DNA of 64,000 nt from Nissolia schottii (lineage: Eukaryota > Streptophyta > Magnoliopsida > Fabales > Fabaceae): the NCBI GenBank assembly GCA_003254905.1, contig QANU01075461.1, positions 218,329-282,328 on the forward strand. Direction: 5' to 3'. Position 1 is the first letter of the stretch; every line of letters begins with the position of its first letter. Shown piece by piece: positions 22,601 through 53,994 of the stretch. Position numbers and translations under genes: made by a program. The notes under the pieces were generated by a model, which saw nothing but the letters and a program-made list of their open reading frames with translations, did no database searches and was not told the DNA's origin.

Positions 22601-25600
22601 TTCAAATAGTTTAGCAACAACATCCTTCAACTGCAATTTCAAAAAAGGGTATACATTAAATGTCAGGGCAGTGTAAAGGAGTGGGTTAAAAAAAGGAAGT
22701 AATTCGAGATGATGAATATAAATCACCTTCTGGATTCTAGCTTTCCTTTCTGTTTTCAACTTGAGAATGGTGTGCTCTAGACCTTCCAATGTACTATTGC
22801 TAATATTAGTAGATTGTTCCACCTGAGCCCCATGCAAGCTTGGATGCACATCACCCACAGTCTGACCAAAATCCAAACCAAGCACACCACAGAGAGAATG
22901 CACCTCATTCACACATTGCAAGACCTTTTGAAGGCGGTCAGACTGCAGAGAACAAGCACAGAAAATGAACAAATGCATTATATAACAAGAACCAATGTAC
23001 TAATCATGTGCACACTTTAAAGTATACTTGATGATAAAATTCCTTCGTGTGTATATAAAAGAGCCATTACAATCAAGACAAAAGGGGCAAAGAAAACATA
23101 TTACAATCAAGACTCATGCGTATTATGGTTTCTTTGAAATTAAAAATATGAAGTAACTTAACTACCCCTGATAAGAAAGTGCCTGTATGTACATGAAGGG
23201 AAGAGAAGGGAGTGCGAATACATATGAAAAGAATGTTTTCATGCACCAAATGTTCAACCCATTAGAGAAATTTATTTACTCATACCACAGCCATAAGAAG
23301 TTCAAGGGTCAATTCATAACATAATACATGCCTTTTCCTTTTGAAGAGCACGGAGATGTGTTTGATATTCATTAAGTCTTCTAAGTGACAAGTCTTGTTC
23401 CTCTGTAACTGTTGTGCTGCTGACAGCATCATTGGCAGGACGGAGTCCAGAAATCTCTCCACTTATCTTTTCTATTTGAGCCTTTACATCTGCAAATTGC
23501 TTCAACCTTTCATCTTTTTTCTTCTTCAAATCTTCAACCAAGGGCATGATAGATGCAAGTTTCTCCTTCAGAGATACAGACCTCTTCTCCGTCTTAATCT
23601 ATAAAATTTCACAGACAAAATAGATCAGAAAGTCATATTATACAAGTAAATCTTCAATCCCCACAAATAATTCAATGATCAGAAAATGATGTCTGAGTAA
23701 TATTATATCCTCTAAGGCTGCTTATACAGTATCCCCTTTCTCCTCAAATATGCAGACTGAAGAAACAAATTACTATATAAATACATACATGCACTGAACG
23801 GACAACAAAGAAAGAATAAAGTATACTGTTATACTATTTACGATGGAGCTCAGATAAAATGCAAATTTTAAATTACTCTAGAATGTCAGAGGAAGAACCA
23901 AATAGAAAAGAGAGGTCAAATGTGTTGATACTGCTTGCTCCACTTAAGAGAAAATGGCAAAAGTAGCATTCTTATTAATAAATCTCTTTCTTCTTTTGTT
24001 TCCATTTCATCTGCCTTGAAATAAAAAATTACAAAAACCGCACATAGAAACAGACATCTCCCTTGATCAACACACTAGAAGTCCATGAAGACAAATCCAC
24101 ATATGCCCAATATAAGAGTATACTTGATACATATTTCATGACAACAATAATAGCACTACTCCCTTTTTCTTCCCGTCTTTTCTTCTCACAATTAAGCCTT
24201 GTCTCACTAGATGGGGCCAGCTACATGGGTCATGTTGTCAGTGTTATGTAAAAGGCTTCCTAAAGTCTATCCTTAAAAATGTACACTCTACCGCAAAGGT
24301 TGGTAAAATCTCGATTTAAATCTAAGAATCTTATGATTTTACGAGTTTGAAAATGTTAGCCGATTTCACTTCTATCACTTGGATCGGACGATTCTACGGC
24401 TTAAATTGTGTTATGATTTCACGTTTTATATTTTTATTTTGCTCTACCGATCTTACGTAGGATCTCGATTTGGACAACCTTCAGCCACATCTCAAAAAAT
24501 TATTTTTACCGGAGAATGAATGTCATGTTCGCCAAGCGCAGCCATTAGCGTTGCAAGCTCGGCTTCCTTGGCTGCAACAATTTGATGGAAGCGCGCTTTG
24601 GTGTTGGCAGCCTCATCAACCTTTCTCCTGTAAATTTCTAAGCATTCCCTCTCCAGTTCCAACAGCATGTGATCTTTCTCCACCTCGCTCTCCCCAATAT
24701 CGTTCCATATTTGCTGCACACACAATGAAGGTCTGTCAACCCAAGGGAAAAAAAAGGAAACAATAGAGGAAGAAACTAACAAAATAAATTAATTAATTAA
24801 ACCGTTTATTGTCAACCTTTATTTTTTTATTTTATTCTTATCTACTCAGCTAAACATAAAATGCAAATCAACAAACTAACAAAGAAGTTTACAAAGGCTA
24901 GAACAATTTGCAACCGTACCAACAAAAAACCAGAGACTCATTCTATGAACAGCTCATTATATCTTTCTCAAAACCCGGTATCTTTTGAAGTGCATAAGAA
25001 TCCCAATCTACCGAAATTTTTTAAGCTTTAACAGTAACCCATTTGCCGAAAATCAACCACTTCAAACTTTAGCCTAAAGCCAAGGAAATTTTATAGGAGG
25101 AAAAAAAAAACCCAAAAGAAAAGGACTTTTTCAACTCATAAAGAAAGCCTCCCCTTTCTTCCCCCTACAATAAAATAACCGACAGAGACCCTATCACCAT
25201 GAGTGCTTTTCTTTTCAACACAGTAAAAAAGGTGGAAAAAAAGAAAGAAAAAAAACATATAGTTGACCTCAGGAGGAGACGCAACGCATCATTGGGCAAT
25301 AGCCAACAAGAAGAAAAAAAGAAGATAAAAAAAAGCAGTTGGCATCATAAGCAAATCATCCTAAACAAAGCAAACTCTTCATTAGCAAGAAGAAGAAGAA
25401 GAAAAAAAAGCCGTCCGCATCGTAAGCAAATCATTCCAAGAAAACTGGTCATTAGGAGGAAGAAGAAGAAGTAGAACGAAACCAAGTGCTAAAAAAGTGA
25501 AGTCAAAGAAGAGAGAGCAAGAAAACCTCAAGTTCTCTGAGCAAAGCAGCGCAAGAAGTGCTTGTACGAATACTGGTGCTAGGACTCCCAATAGCCAGCA

Positions 25601-25601
25601 T
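19678..25601 (-). CDS. MAP65-family microtubule-associated protein, complete
   Basis: Eleven exons (minus): 25601-25527, 24713-24510, 23598-23332, 22942-22727, 22630-22475, 22363-22204, 22073-21922, 20579-20492, 20401-20328, 20239-20165, 20016-19678. They join to 601 codons ending in TAA, within the family's usual 550-620. The N-terminal two thirds (about residues 20-360) are coiled-coil rich, as expected for the antiparallel dimer that cross-links microtubules. The conserved microtubule-binding block [20 protein letters not shown], then LEDYNQDDNRY and [16 protein letters not shown], spans exons 7-8 (about 388-435). The Ser/Arg-rich tail ([22 protein letters not shown]) has likely proline-directed phosphorylation sites. 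The [11 protein letters not shown] and [12 protein letters not shown] segments suggest the MAP65-6/-7 branch (inference). Intron 3 uses a GC donor. The ATG at 25601 is the first in frame with the MAP65 N terminus. Confidence 0.93.
24140..24255 (-). mobile_element. SINE fragment in MAP65 intron 2
   Basis: AAGCCTTGTCTCACTAGATG, then GGGGCCAGCTACATGGGTCA, is the reverse complement of the conserved 3' body of the SINE at 6835-6930. The (CAA)n side is replaced by a pyrimidine run, so the copy is old. Confidence 0.55.
25230..25470. repeat. Purine-rich degenerate repeats in MAP65 intron 1
   Basis: About three diverged units of 70 bp, each with AAGAAGAAGAAAAAAA followed by GCATCGTAAGCAAATCAT-like sequence and a CATTAG segment. 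On the transcribed strand this is a long pyrimidine tract. The plus-strand frame through it (25199-25474) is Lys/Arg-rich only because of the repeat and is not a gene. Confidence 0.6.
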
Positions 25602-25812
25602 TATTATTCCACAACAAATTCGCAGTTCCCTATTTCAGCAGTGACAATAATAACAACTTGAAGGCTTACCAAACAAAGCTGCTTCAACTCCAAAAGCAAA
25701 GAAGAAGAAGAAGAAGAAAGCAGGAAAATTTCAAGTCAAAGAAACCAAGAGACATGCGGTGTCTCCATTGCTTCAAACAAACCTGAGCTCTCCCTCAGAT
25801 CTAAAGCCGAAA

Positions 25813-25818
<6 letters not shown>

Positions 25819-25850
<32 letters not shown>
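25819..25850. repeat. (CT)n microsatellite in MAP65 5' leader
   Basis: Sixteen CT units, GA on the coding strand, about 220 bp upstream of the MAP65 ATG. It probably lies in the 5' UTR or proximal promoter; such tracts are frequent in plant 5' leaders. Confidence 0.8.
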
Positions 25851-25856
<6 letters not shown>

Positions 25857-26715
25857 GACACAGGAAAGGAAATTATTCTGAAAAGGAAGTAACAGGATCT
25901 GTAAAGGGGTGTTTGGAGGAGTGGGTAGAAGTGAAAATTTTCTCAGGGGGAGAAAATGATTGTCATTATTATTGTTGTTTGGAAGCTTGGCCCAGTAACA
26001 AAAAAGGTACATAACAAAGGCTTAGGCAAAAGGAAAGAGGCAAATGAGAAAGGATAATGCTTTTTTTCTTTTTTTAGGGTTTGGTGGTTAGTTGCTAAAA
26101 TGCGCCAGAATGTAGCAGAAAACAAACAGTAGCAGGTAGAGGAAGGCAGTGTGTCTTAGAATGGAATGAGAAAATGGATCTGTATTCTTCTGTATGATAT
26201 TAGTGTTATGTGCACATTCGCCGCTGATTTTGTAAGTGGGTTGGGTTGGACCCTCTTATTTTATTTCCTTTCTCTCTACTCATTTTCTCGTGTGTGAGGA
26301 AATATTTCTGAGTTCTGACGAGATAGAATCTTGATATTTGTTGTTCAGTACTCTCGATGTGGCGCGTGCGACTCACTCTCCAATCATATGAGCAAGTTTA
26401 TCTGATTTTCAACGGAAGCGCGTCTGAAATGTTTGGCTTTGATTTTGCAGTGACCCATGTAGCTGTTTTGATGTTGAAGTTTTTGGAAAAAGACAAAGAA
26501 CAGAAGAGGAGAGAAAAACAAATATATTTATTTTTGGGGGATGAAATGTAAATACCAAATGCATAAAGAATTGTATATACCAAAAACAAATATAAATATT
26601 TGCTATTGTTATGAAATATTTGGTAGTTCTCATTATCTTAATTTGGCTAGAATTTGATTAGACAAAATTTATTATCTTTATATTTCACATTATTGGTTTA
26701 TGAACATGTTTTTAA
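25851..26715. other. MAP65 upstream region, no gene
   Basis: Presumed promoter of MAP65 reading leftwards. No defined motif stands out. Short open frames at 25943-26633 are shadows without domains. Confidence 0.4.
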
Positions 26716-27565
26716 TGTAACACTCCATTTTCCTTTAAACCTATTTCGCGAAATAAATGAATAAATAAATTGTTTAACTAAGATATAAAATTTAGAGTTA
26801 TTATGCTTTTTCAAGAGTAGCAACAAAGATAATAATTTGGGGTCATCGCATAATCACGCAAGTCCCAAAATAAATTATCTTTTCCCTTCAGAATTAGATT
26901 AAATATTAAGGATATATTTGAGACTCACTCTTATAAAGATTGACTCATAAGTGTCCTTAATTATTTTAATTCATCCTTAGAAAAAAAAAATAAAAGATCA
27001 TATTATATTACTCAAAAAAATTTATAGGACACCCGTCACACACATGCATGGCGACACGTGTCGTCACACATGTGGCCACCTCACCTGCCTTCATTGGTGA
27101 CCGAAGTCACAAAGCATGGCCTATATAAGGCATATGCAGCAGCAATTTTCACTACATTTTCCGTTAGAAAAAACAAAGAAAGCAAAACATTGGAGAAAGA
27201 AAGGCTTTCGGAAGCAAACCAAAGCCTTCTCTCATTTTCTCCCTTTGTTCACTCATCCTCTTCTTCCCTTCCATCATCGCCACGCACAGTTCTCTTCTTT
27301 CCTTTCCTGCACCGCAAGCCCACACAACCCACAGCTTCATCTCCGTTGCTTTCTTCCTTTCCTCCACTAAGGAAAAAAAACCATCATGGCACCATCCCTC
27401 TCCCTCTCTGTCACTTGCTCCTTTCTTTCTTCCTCCATGTCTTTCCTTCTCCTCCCCACACTGAAACCGCCATCATCACAACACCACATTCCCTCTCCTC
27501 TCCTTCCTTCACGGGGCTCCACCACCAATCACAGCCACCACCATCCCTCTCCTCCGGCGGACTTG
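26716..27565 (+). mobile_element. Long-LTR family copy E, 5' part
   Basis: Starts TGTAACACTCCATTTTCC and follows the start of copy D: CTATTTCGCGAAATAA, AAATTTATAGGA, CACATGCATGGCGACACGTG. A TATA-like CTATATAAGG lies at 27121. The element is interrupted at 27565 by solo LTR A and resumes at 30953. The open frames at 27058-27570 and 27386-27790 are Ser/Pro/His-rich readings of this LTR leader, not a gene. Confidence 0.8.
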
Positions 27566-28121
27566 TGTAACATCCTGCTTTTTCCCTCAGTAAAGATTTC
27601 CAAAAAATTAAATAGGAGAAATAAGTTTTGCACGAGATTATGGGTTAAAATGTCTGTCGACAAAATTCTGCTCAGTTTCGAAAAATTCTGCAGACACTCA
27701 AACGGATCTTTTTTGTCCTCCAAGTGCAACGGTGTATCTAAGGTATCCGTAAAATATAAGATCAAGATTGAAAGTTCACAAATACCTTAGATTAATTCAA
27801 ATTATTCCTTAAAAAATTAGTAGATCACAAGGATGTGATCAGAATATTTTTCGAATAATCGTACGAAAAGTACCGGGACAGTTAACGACCAAACACGATC
27901 AAAATTGATTAGTGTTTGGCCTTGGAAATTTTGGGCCAAGAATTCAGCCAAGGAAGAAAGAAAAGCACGGCCAATATAAGGCCAACTAACTTGGTCAAAA
28001 ATTCAAAGGTTATGACTAGGCTAGGCAAGTCACCATGGTGATGTAATGGATGATGTCACATAACCAAGGAAGTTACAATTTTGCCCTTGGCTTCTTGGAG
28101 AAGCTAACCGGCCTTGTGGCC

Positions 28122-28129
28122 TATAAATA
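28122..28129 (+). promoter_or_regulatory. LTR promoter TATA box, copy A
   Basis: TATAAATA, 556 bp from the 5' end of the LTR, in GGCCTATAAATAGGGCC. Same octamer and spacing as copies B and C. Confidence 0.7.
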
Positions 28130-29574
28130 GGGCCAAGATCTCTTCAAATTGAAGAAGACACGGGAGCTTAGGGGAAACTCTGCCGATTTATACACTCTGC
28201 CATTATTCCGCCAAATTGCAGATACGATAGTTTTCTGTCAATCCAATCCCTAAATTCTCCATAATCTTCTCTCTAGAAACCATTCTTTATCCCCTTAGAC
28301 AAGAATCTCCATCTCTAACCTTGAAGAATTCTCCCGGTGGCAAAGAGCATAAGCTATCAGACTCTCGGAGTTTCTGCAGACTTGTGCCAAATCTAGTCTT
28401 CAAGTGGGTAAACCGACTTATCCACTGTCTATGTGACTTTGCTAGATGATATATGATGTTAGGATGCCTTTTATGTGACTTTGAGTTATATATATGTGGT
28501 TGATGATTGTCGGATTTGTTAGTATTGTCTGTGATTCTGTCAGAAGTTAGGAAATCTTAAGTTGAAATTAGGGCTATGACATGATTTTGGAAGGAACTGT
28601 GTGTTGAGATTTTTATCATGAAAAATTAATGTTATTTTTGGATTCTACACGAAAAATTGAATGGGGAAGTCAAGTTTTATGATTTTTGGAGTTCCCGATG
28701 AATTTCTCAGCAAACAGGCAAAAAACAGGGTTTTTACGAAAAAGGGTAAAACGGGAATTTCACGTGTTTCGACTGAAAAACTGGGTTTGTTTTCAGAAAA
28801 TATGGGTTTAGAACTATCAAAAATCCTAAGGGCAAGTCTTGAGTCCATCGAATTTTTGAGAACAAAAATTCCAAAGAAAACAAGGAGTTTACGGGGGCGA
28901 AACGGGAATTTTGGGAAAAGGGGTAAAATTGGAATTTCGTAATGCTGAGGTCAGAATCTGAAATTTTAGACATTGGAAATGATCTTAGGACTATCAAAAA
29001 CCTTAGGGTAAGGTCTTGGACCTCTCTGGTTTATGGTTGCTAATCTCTAACAGAAACCAGACGCTTGTTTTGTTGATTGTGGATTTACATTTGTTTATGT
29101 TTATGAAGATAGTGAGTATGAAATTATGTTATCGATATGTGTTAAAAATGATGGGAAATATTAGGAGGGACTCTCTTGAAATGAAGCATGAGTAACCATG
29201 CAAAACATGGAAAATTGCAAGACTTGAAGCTGGATTTCGTCATGTATGCGCTGAGCGGCCTTGTGCGCTGAGCGGACTAGGGCTTGTACTGAGCGACTTG
29301 ACTGAAGATTTAGGGTTACATAATTTAACGACAAGCTTTCCAGACCACTTGCAATTATCCATGGATCCGCTGAATATTATCGATGACCAGTTTTGATATA
29401 TCTACGAGTTAAGTGGCATAACATGTGCTAAATGTTTATGATGATAGGAGGTTATATACTAATGTCATATAATGATGATTGTTTGATATGATGTATGTTA
29501 GATGCTTATAATTATGCGGTGTTATGTTAGGATATAAGATGATGATCTTTATGATGATCTTTCAATGACTATGA

Positions 29575-29705
29575 TGGAGATAATGACATGAGCTATAATG
29601 ACATGAGCTATAATGTTATAATTGTTGCTTTAAGATGATGAATGAATATGATTGCTTTAAGATGATGATGGATATGATTGCTTTAAGATGATGATGAACT
29701 GTGTT
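29575..29705 (+). repeat. Short tandem repeats in LTR A
   Basis: Two adjacent arrays: ATAATGACATGAGCT repeated, then about three units of GATATGATTGCTTTAAGATG. They are private to copy A and lie between its donor-like and acceptor-like sites. Confidence 0.7.
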
Positions 29706-31139
29706 TATTATATATGAACTGTTGCATCAAAGATCGAACTGTGCACATGATGATGATGAGAGAAAATCCCCTCTAAAAGGGCCTAGGCTCGGTTTTTGGA
29801 GAAGGTCTTAGTCCCGGTCGAGTCTAAGGTCCGACCGCAACGCCATCCAAGGATGGTAACCTCGGTCGTGGTTGGCGATTATTCAGGGTCAAGACCCTTC
29901 AGGTGAGGCGCTACCTGGTTGCCACAATGCGGGTTGTAAGCTTGGTTATAGCCGTGTGGCCACCGCTATACGGGACGAGGGCGAATATGCTTATAAGGTC
30001 AGCCTTGTAGAGCATGCGTATAAGTAGATGCCAGCTGAAGCTTATACCAGTTTTCAGAAAATGAGGATTTTCAGATAATGCTTGTAAGTCAAGACTTATA
30101 GAGCATGAGTAAGTGGAGGTGAGCTTAAGCTTATAATTAAAATGGGCACGATTATAAGTGGAGGCGAGCTGAAGCTTATGGTTTTTCAAAAAATTAGGTT
30201 TTTAAGACAGTAGTGTAGTTATGTGAATTATGTGAATTATGTGACAATACGTGATCTAGAAGTTAGACTAGAAAACAAATGACATAGATAATGAAAGCAT
30301 AGATTCCCTAGTCACCTAGTAACGTAGATAAAGCTGCTCAGGTCTAGTATGGCTATTAATAAATAGTAGGACTATAGTATACCTGTGACACCTAGAGTTA
30401 CGACGATTAAGGTTTCCCACTGAGAACCTTGTGTTCTCATACCCGCTCCTTTATGGTTCTAGGAGCGCACGAGTAGGATGCAGAGGACGTCAGAGCAGGG
30501 CAAGCAGTACAAGGATGAGCAGCACTGAAGAGGACGGACAGAGGAATAGGGAAATCAGAGCTATGATAGAGATATCGCACTAGTCCTTCGTCTGTAGGCT
30601 ATATGTTTGTACTACTATGTAATTGTATGTAACATCTACAATATTACAAGTGCAATCATTTGTGAAGGTATGGCATGGACCTTTGGTTACTATGAGTGTT
30701 GAATATGCCTAATTAATATTAGTTAATTATACTACGCTACCACTCACAATATATGTTCTGTCAAGAACCAGGCTCATATTTTACACTACGATACATATAA
30801 AGAAAAGTTAAAATTTGGTCCATATTTTTGGGTAACTATATTTTTTTAACTCATAAGCGGGACTAAGTACAATCCCAACCAAAAGAGATAAGAACCTAGT
30901 CGGCAGGTTTGTGACTTAAGCGTGGACTAGCTAGCTAGGGTATTACAACTTGCATGTAGCTTCGGGAAGCTTCCGAGTCCCCTCAACCAAGTCTACCACC
31001 TTGTGTTGTTGATTTCTTCATCAAGTGTTTTATTTTTCTTTTAAGTGGGTAATCCGTAAAAACACCCACCATTTTGAGTGTTTATGTAATTGTTGTTATT
31101 TTGTGAAAATTTGTCTATTCTGCTGAGACTAAGTTATAT

Positions 31140-31700
31140 CATTGTGTTTTCGAGTGTGTGTGTGTGTGCATGTAGGTCACGATTTGAGTATATGTGGGTG
31201 CATGTGAAGATGGGTGATTGTGTTTTTATGTGTGAGTGTAGGTGCGTTATGGTTTGTGTATGCATTTGAAGATGGGTGAGTGTGTTAGTGTGTGAGTGCA
31301 TGTGTGTTATTGTGTGTATGTGTGTATGATATAGGTGAGTGTTTTGGTGCGTGAGTGCATGTGTGATGTGTGTTATGGTGTGTGTAGGTGTGTGCTATGG
31401 GTGAATATTTGTTTTGGTGTATGAGTGCATGTGATGGTGTGTGAGTGTGTGTTATGGTTTGGATGTGTGTGTATCGAGAAAAAAATGTGTCTAAAGGTTC
31501 ACATGGTTATGTGTGAGAAAAAGAAATGTGTGAGTGTGTATTTATAAGGTCGTGTGTGAGCTTAGTTTGTATGTGTGTATGTACAAGATTAAGAGCGAGA
31601 AAAAGAAATGTGTATGTTCACAAGACAGAGTATGAGGAAAGGAGACTAAGGGTGTATGTGTGTGTGAAAAGAAGGGGTGTGTGTTTCAGATGTGTGTGAG
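31140..31700 (+). repeat. GT-rich degenerate minisatellite in LTR E
   Basis: About 560 bp built from variants of GTGTGTGAGTGCATGTG, including pure (TG)n near 31156. It is specific to copy E and lies between its splice-like sites. Confidence 0.75.
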
Positions 31701-32404
31701 TGTGACCATTGGAAAATAAAATAAATATTCCCTTATGGCAAATTAAGTTTATTAAGGATTTAAAGATAACCGTAAAGAATTTTAAAGTTTTTGAAGCTCG
31801 AGAACAAATTCCAAATATCTGCGAGTCTATGTTTCAGCCACGAGAATCAACGTCAGCTAGAAACCTTAGAAAGTTGAGAGTGAGTAACTTAGGAACTAAT
31901 TTCGTTCCCTGAGAGTTTGGGGTTGGATAGCCCATAAAAATTTAGTTTCCCTAAGTTTTCTGAGAGCACAACATACTCAAACCCCGATGGAAACCCTGAC
32001 GGGCACATAAGAGGACCCCCTTAGCCCCTTATGCTTAATGTATGTTTATGCCATAAAGCAAATACTAAGTGATTTGATATCACGAGATTTCCCTCCGAGT
32101 TTTGCAAAATAAGAGAATATGTGATCCAACGTTACTAATACTCACGCGATTAAGATTAGAAAGCACGGTAACCTATTGATAGGTAATTCAAGATTAGACT
32201 TCCCCTTGTCACCTAGTAATTAGATAAAGCTGCTCAAGACTAGCATGGATTAAAATATAATAGGAATTATTAGTTATACAGTCATAGTTAGAGACCTCTT
32301 GAGCGGAAGGATCATAAATGAATTGAAAAAGAATAGTTATCGCCATAGGATTCCCGCTGAAGATGTAAGTTATCTCCCCCATTCGTTTATGATTCCAGGA
32401 CATC

Positions 32405-32518
32405 ATGGAGAGCGTGTCGAGGAACTGCAAGGTTCGGACCCTGCACTCAGACACTAGGGTTGACCCTACCACAGGGGTTGTCACGATTTCTATTTCCGTG
32501 GAGTTTATCGACACATAG
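32405..32518 (+). pseudogene. ORF in LTR E related to the ORF in LTR D
   Basis: ATG seven bases after the acceptor-like CAG, 37 codons then TAG. It shares VRTLHSDT, VDP-x-TG and SVEF-x-D with the frame at 2949 in copy D, and several differences fall at third positions. It is followed in frame by TPPP as in D, so the TAG is probably a later change. Function unknown. Confidence 0.5.
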
Positions 32519-32670
32519 ATCACCCCACCACCAGCGGAGCCTTACCCACACTAGATGCTTCATACCATCCAACACCATCAACACTAGTTGCACCTCGGGG
32601 AACTCAGGAGTGGGTGGCTCTAAACCCCTCTCCATCCGCCAGATCGCATTATAACACTCCCATTATCATC

Positions 32671-52457
<19,787 letters not shown>

Positions 52458-52899
52458 ATTTCTTGTTAATTAATAAATATATTTACAAACCTTCAACGTA
52501 ATATTATAATAAACAAAAACTTTTGGAAGTCTTCGGTTTTATTTCTATGATGCTTGCGTGAATTTGGTTCATGGCTTTCTACTTTCATTTCGATTTTCAC
52601 ATGTGCTTTTTTTCAAGATTTTTGTTTCTAACATCCAAATGGTTTTCTCGAAAGTGGATGTGTGATATGTGATGAATAACTACCAATAGCTAGAGAATTA
52701 TTGGATAATTATGAAACACTAAATGAAATTGTGTTCTACCCATCTTCAAGTGTCAAGCTTGATCAAATTAAATAAAAGCTGACTTTTAAAACATTTAAAG
52801 TAAAGTATGCAATTAAAGTTGTCTCCCAAGAGAAATTCTTTGTTGTTATGAGAGCAACTGAGGTATTTACTCTGATCATCAAATCTAGGAAAAATCCGT
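52458..52899. other. GH9 3' flank
   Basis: Presumed 3' UTR and terminator region of the glucanase gene. AATAAATAT at about 52473 is a possible polyadenylation signal. No other feature seen. Confidence 0.4.
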
Positions 52900-53814
52900 T
52901 TAGTGGGTCTATCTTTAAAATATTAAAAGGTAACCGTACTTAACTAGGCCTAGTTAAGTTTAAATATAATATAATAATAAAAAAAATCTCTCTCTACTTT
53001 TTTTGAGAACCATTCCCCATTCTTTCTCTCCCCACAACAAATCAAAAGAATCATTCTTTCGCCCTTTTGTTCTCCATTGTCTGGTCTTTTACTTAGTGTC
53101 TTCCCTATTCATTTTTTTTTTCCGTTACGGGTGGTTGAAATTAGTGTTAAGCTCTATGTTTATTTCATTTTCAAGCTCTTCTTCAAGTTGTCTCAAGTTT
53201 ACAATGTTAGAAGTCACCGGGATTAACCAGTTATTTTTTTTTGAAACCGGGATTAACAAGTTTAAACAAGTAAATTTAGTTTTTTTTTTTTTGCTAAAGT
53301 TATTTTTCTTAAAACTCATTATCTTCACTTTTCTATCTAGAAAATCTCTATTCTCCATCTAAATATCATCCTGCCATAGACCCCAAACACAACATCTATG
53401 AACACCACCAAAAAAAAAAAAATTGTTCGAGGTTTTCACAAGTGTTTGTATTAATTTCAAATCACCCCAAATATGTTAAAGCAACTTTGAAAAACAAATC
53501 ATGCTAAGAGAAAATACTAATTTTTTCCATTTTAAATAAAATCTGTATGTTAACAAAAGGCATACAAGTTAGAGATAGGGAGTTCGACAAGGACTGGGTA
53601 GAAAATGTGGTGCTTCCGTTGGAGGTGCAGCAAGTGAGAGATAGGGAGTTCGATAAGGACTGGGTAGGATGCAGATGAAAAATAAAGTAACCATGAGCAA
53701 ATTAGGGTACAATGAGAAGAGACTTTTTATTTGTTTTATTATATTTAAGCTTAACTAGCCGCAGTTAAGTTACTATGGTTACTTTTTTAGCATTTCAAAG
53801 ATGGATCCCACTAA
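52900..53814. mobile_element. Long foldback element, about 0.9 kb
   Basis: Arms of about 85-95 bp are inverted copies. The left reads TTAGTGGGTCTATCTTTAAA, then AACTAGGCCTAGTTAAGTTT and AAATATAATA. The right ends TATTATATTTAAGCTTAACT, AGCCGCAGTTAAGTT, ATGGATCCCACTAA. The interior has A/T runs and a short tandem duplication but no coding domain. Target duplication not resolved. Confidence 0.65.
53571..53667. repeat. Direct duplication of about 31 bp
   Basis: AGAGATAGGGAGTTCGACAA followed by GGACTGGGTAG occurs twice, starting about 65 bp apart, with one base different. It lies within the foldback element. Confidence 0.75.
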
Positions 53815-53994
53815 GCTGAGTTGTCCTACAATTTGTGGATCAGAGAAAATAGTCTAGTTTGCTCTCAAAGTAACCAAGAATTTCTCGTCTCTTAAGGACA
53901 TTATATATTGTATATTGTTCTTTAAATTTTTGATGGTTAAGAAAAGGAGATGAGATTGTTTGTAGTAGTAATAATAAAAATAAAGAGTACCATT

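Larger units (their letters stand above)
27566..30947 (+). mobile_element. Solo LTR, copy A of long-LTR family (3382 bp)
   Basis: Starts TGTAACATCCTGC and ends CTAGCTAGGGTATTACA, with a perfect target duplication ACTTG at 27561-27565 and 30948-30952. TATA box TATAAATA at 28122-28129. Donor-like GTGGGTAA at 28405-28411. Then a 2.06-kb stretch ends in CTCATACCCGCTCC and TTTATGGTTCTAG at 30462, preceded by the hairpin GAGAAC-5nt-GTTCTC (30422-30438). The frame at 28661-28942 runs through a block well conserved in B and C but is not clearly coding. Inserted into copy E. Confidence 0.9.
30953..32670 (+). mobile_element. Long-LTR family copy E, 3' part (truncated)
   Basis: Continuation of copy E after insertion of copy A. 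It matches the reverse complement of copy D: donor-like TTAAGTGGGTAATCCG at 31041-31056, ATTTCCCTCCGAGTTTTG, and acceptor-like TTTATGATTCCAG ending at 32398. The related reading frame starts at 32405. Homology with D fades near 32670 and no TTACA terminus with a TTTAA duplication was found, so the 3' end is deleted or diverged. Confidence 0.75.

Noticed and set aside
25199-25474. Lys/Arg-rich 91-codon protein
   Set aside because: Antisense reading of purine repeats inside MAP65 intron 1.
25602-25700. Intron in the MAP65 5' UTR (GTAAGC near 25669)
   Set aside because: No acceptor at a realistic plant intron length before the ATG could be defended without transcript data.
27058-27790. Ser/Pro/His-rich open frames of 170 and 134 codons
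   Set aside because: They run across the junction between LTR copy E and solo LTR A, with a TATA box just upstream that belongs to the LTR; low complexity, no homologous domain.
28661-28942. Frame of 93 codons conserved in LTRs A, B and C
   Set aside because: The nucleotide block is conserved, but B and C do not keep the same open frame; treated as non-coding LTR sequence.
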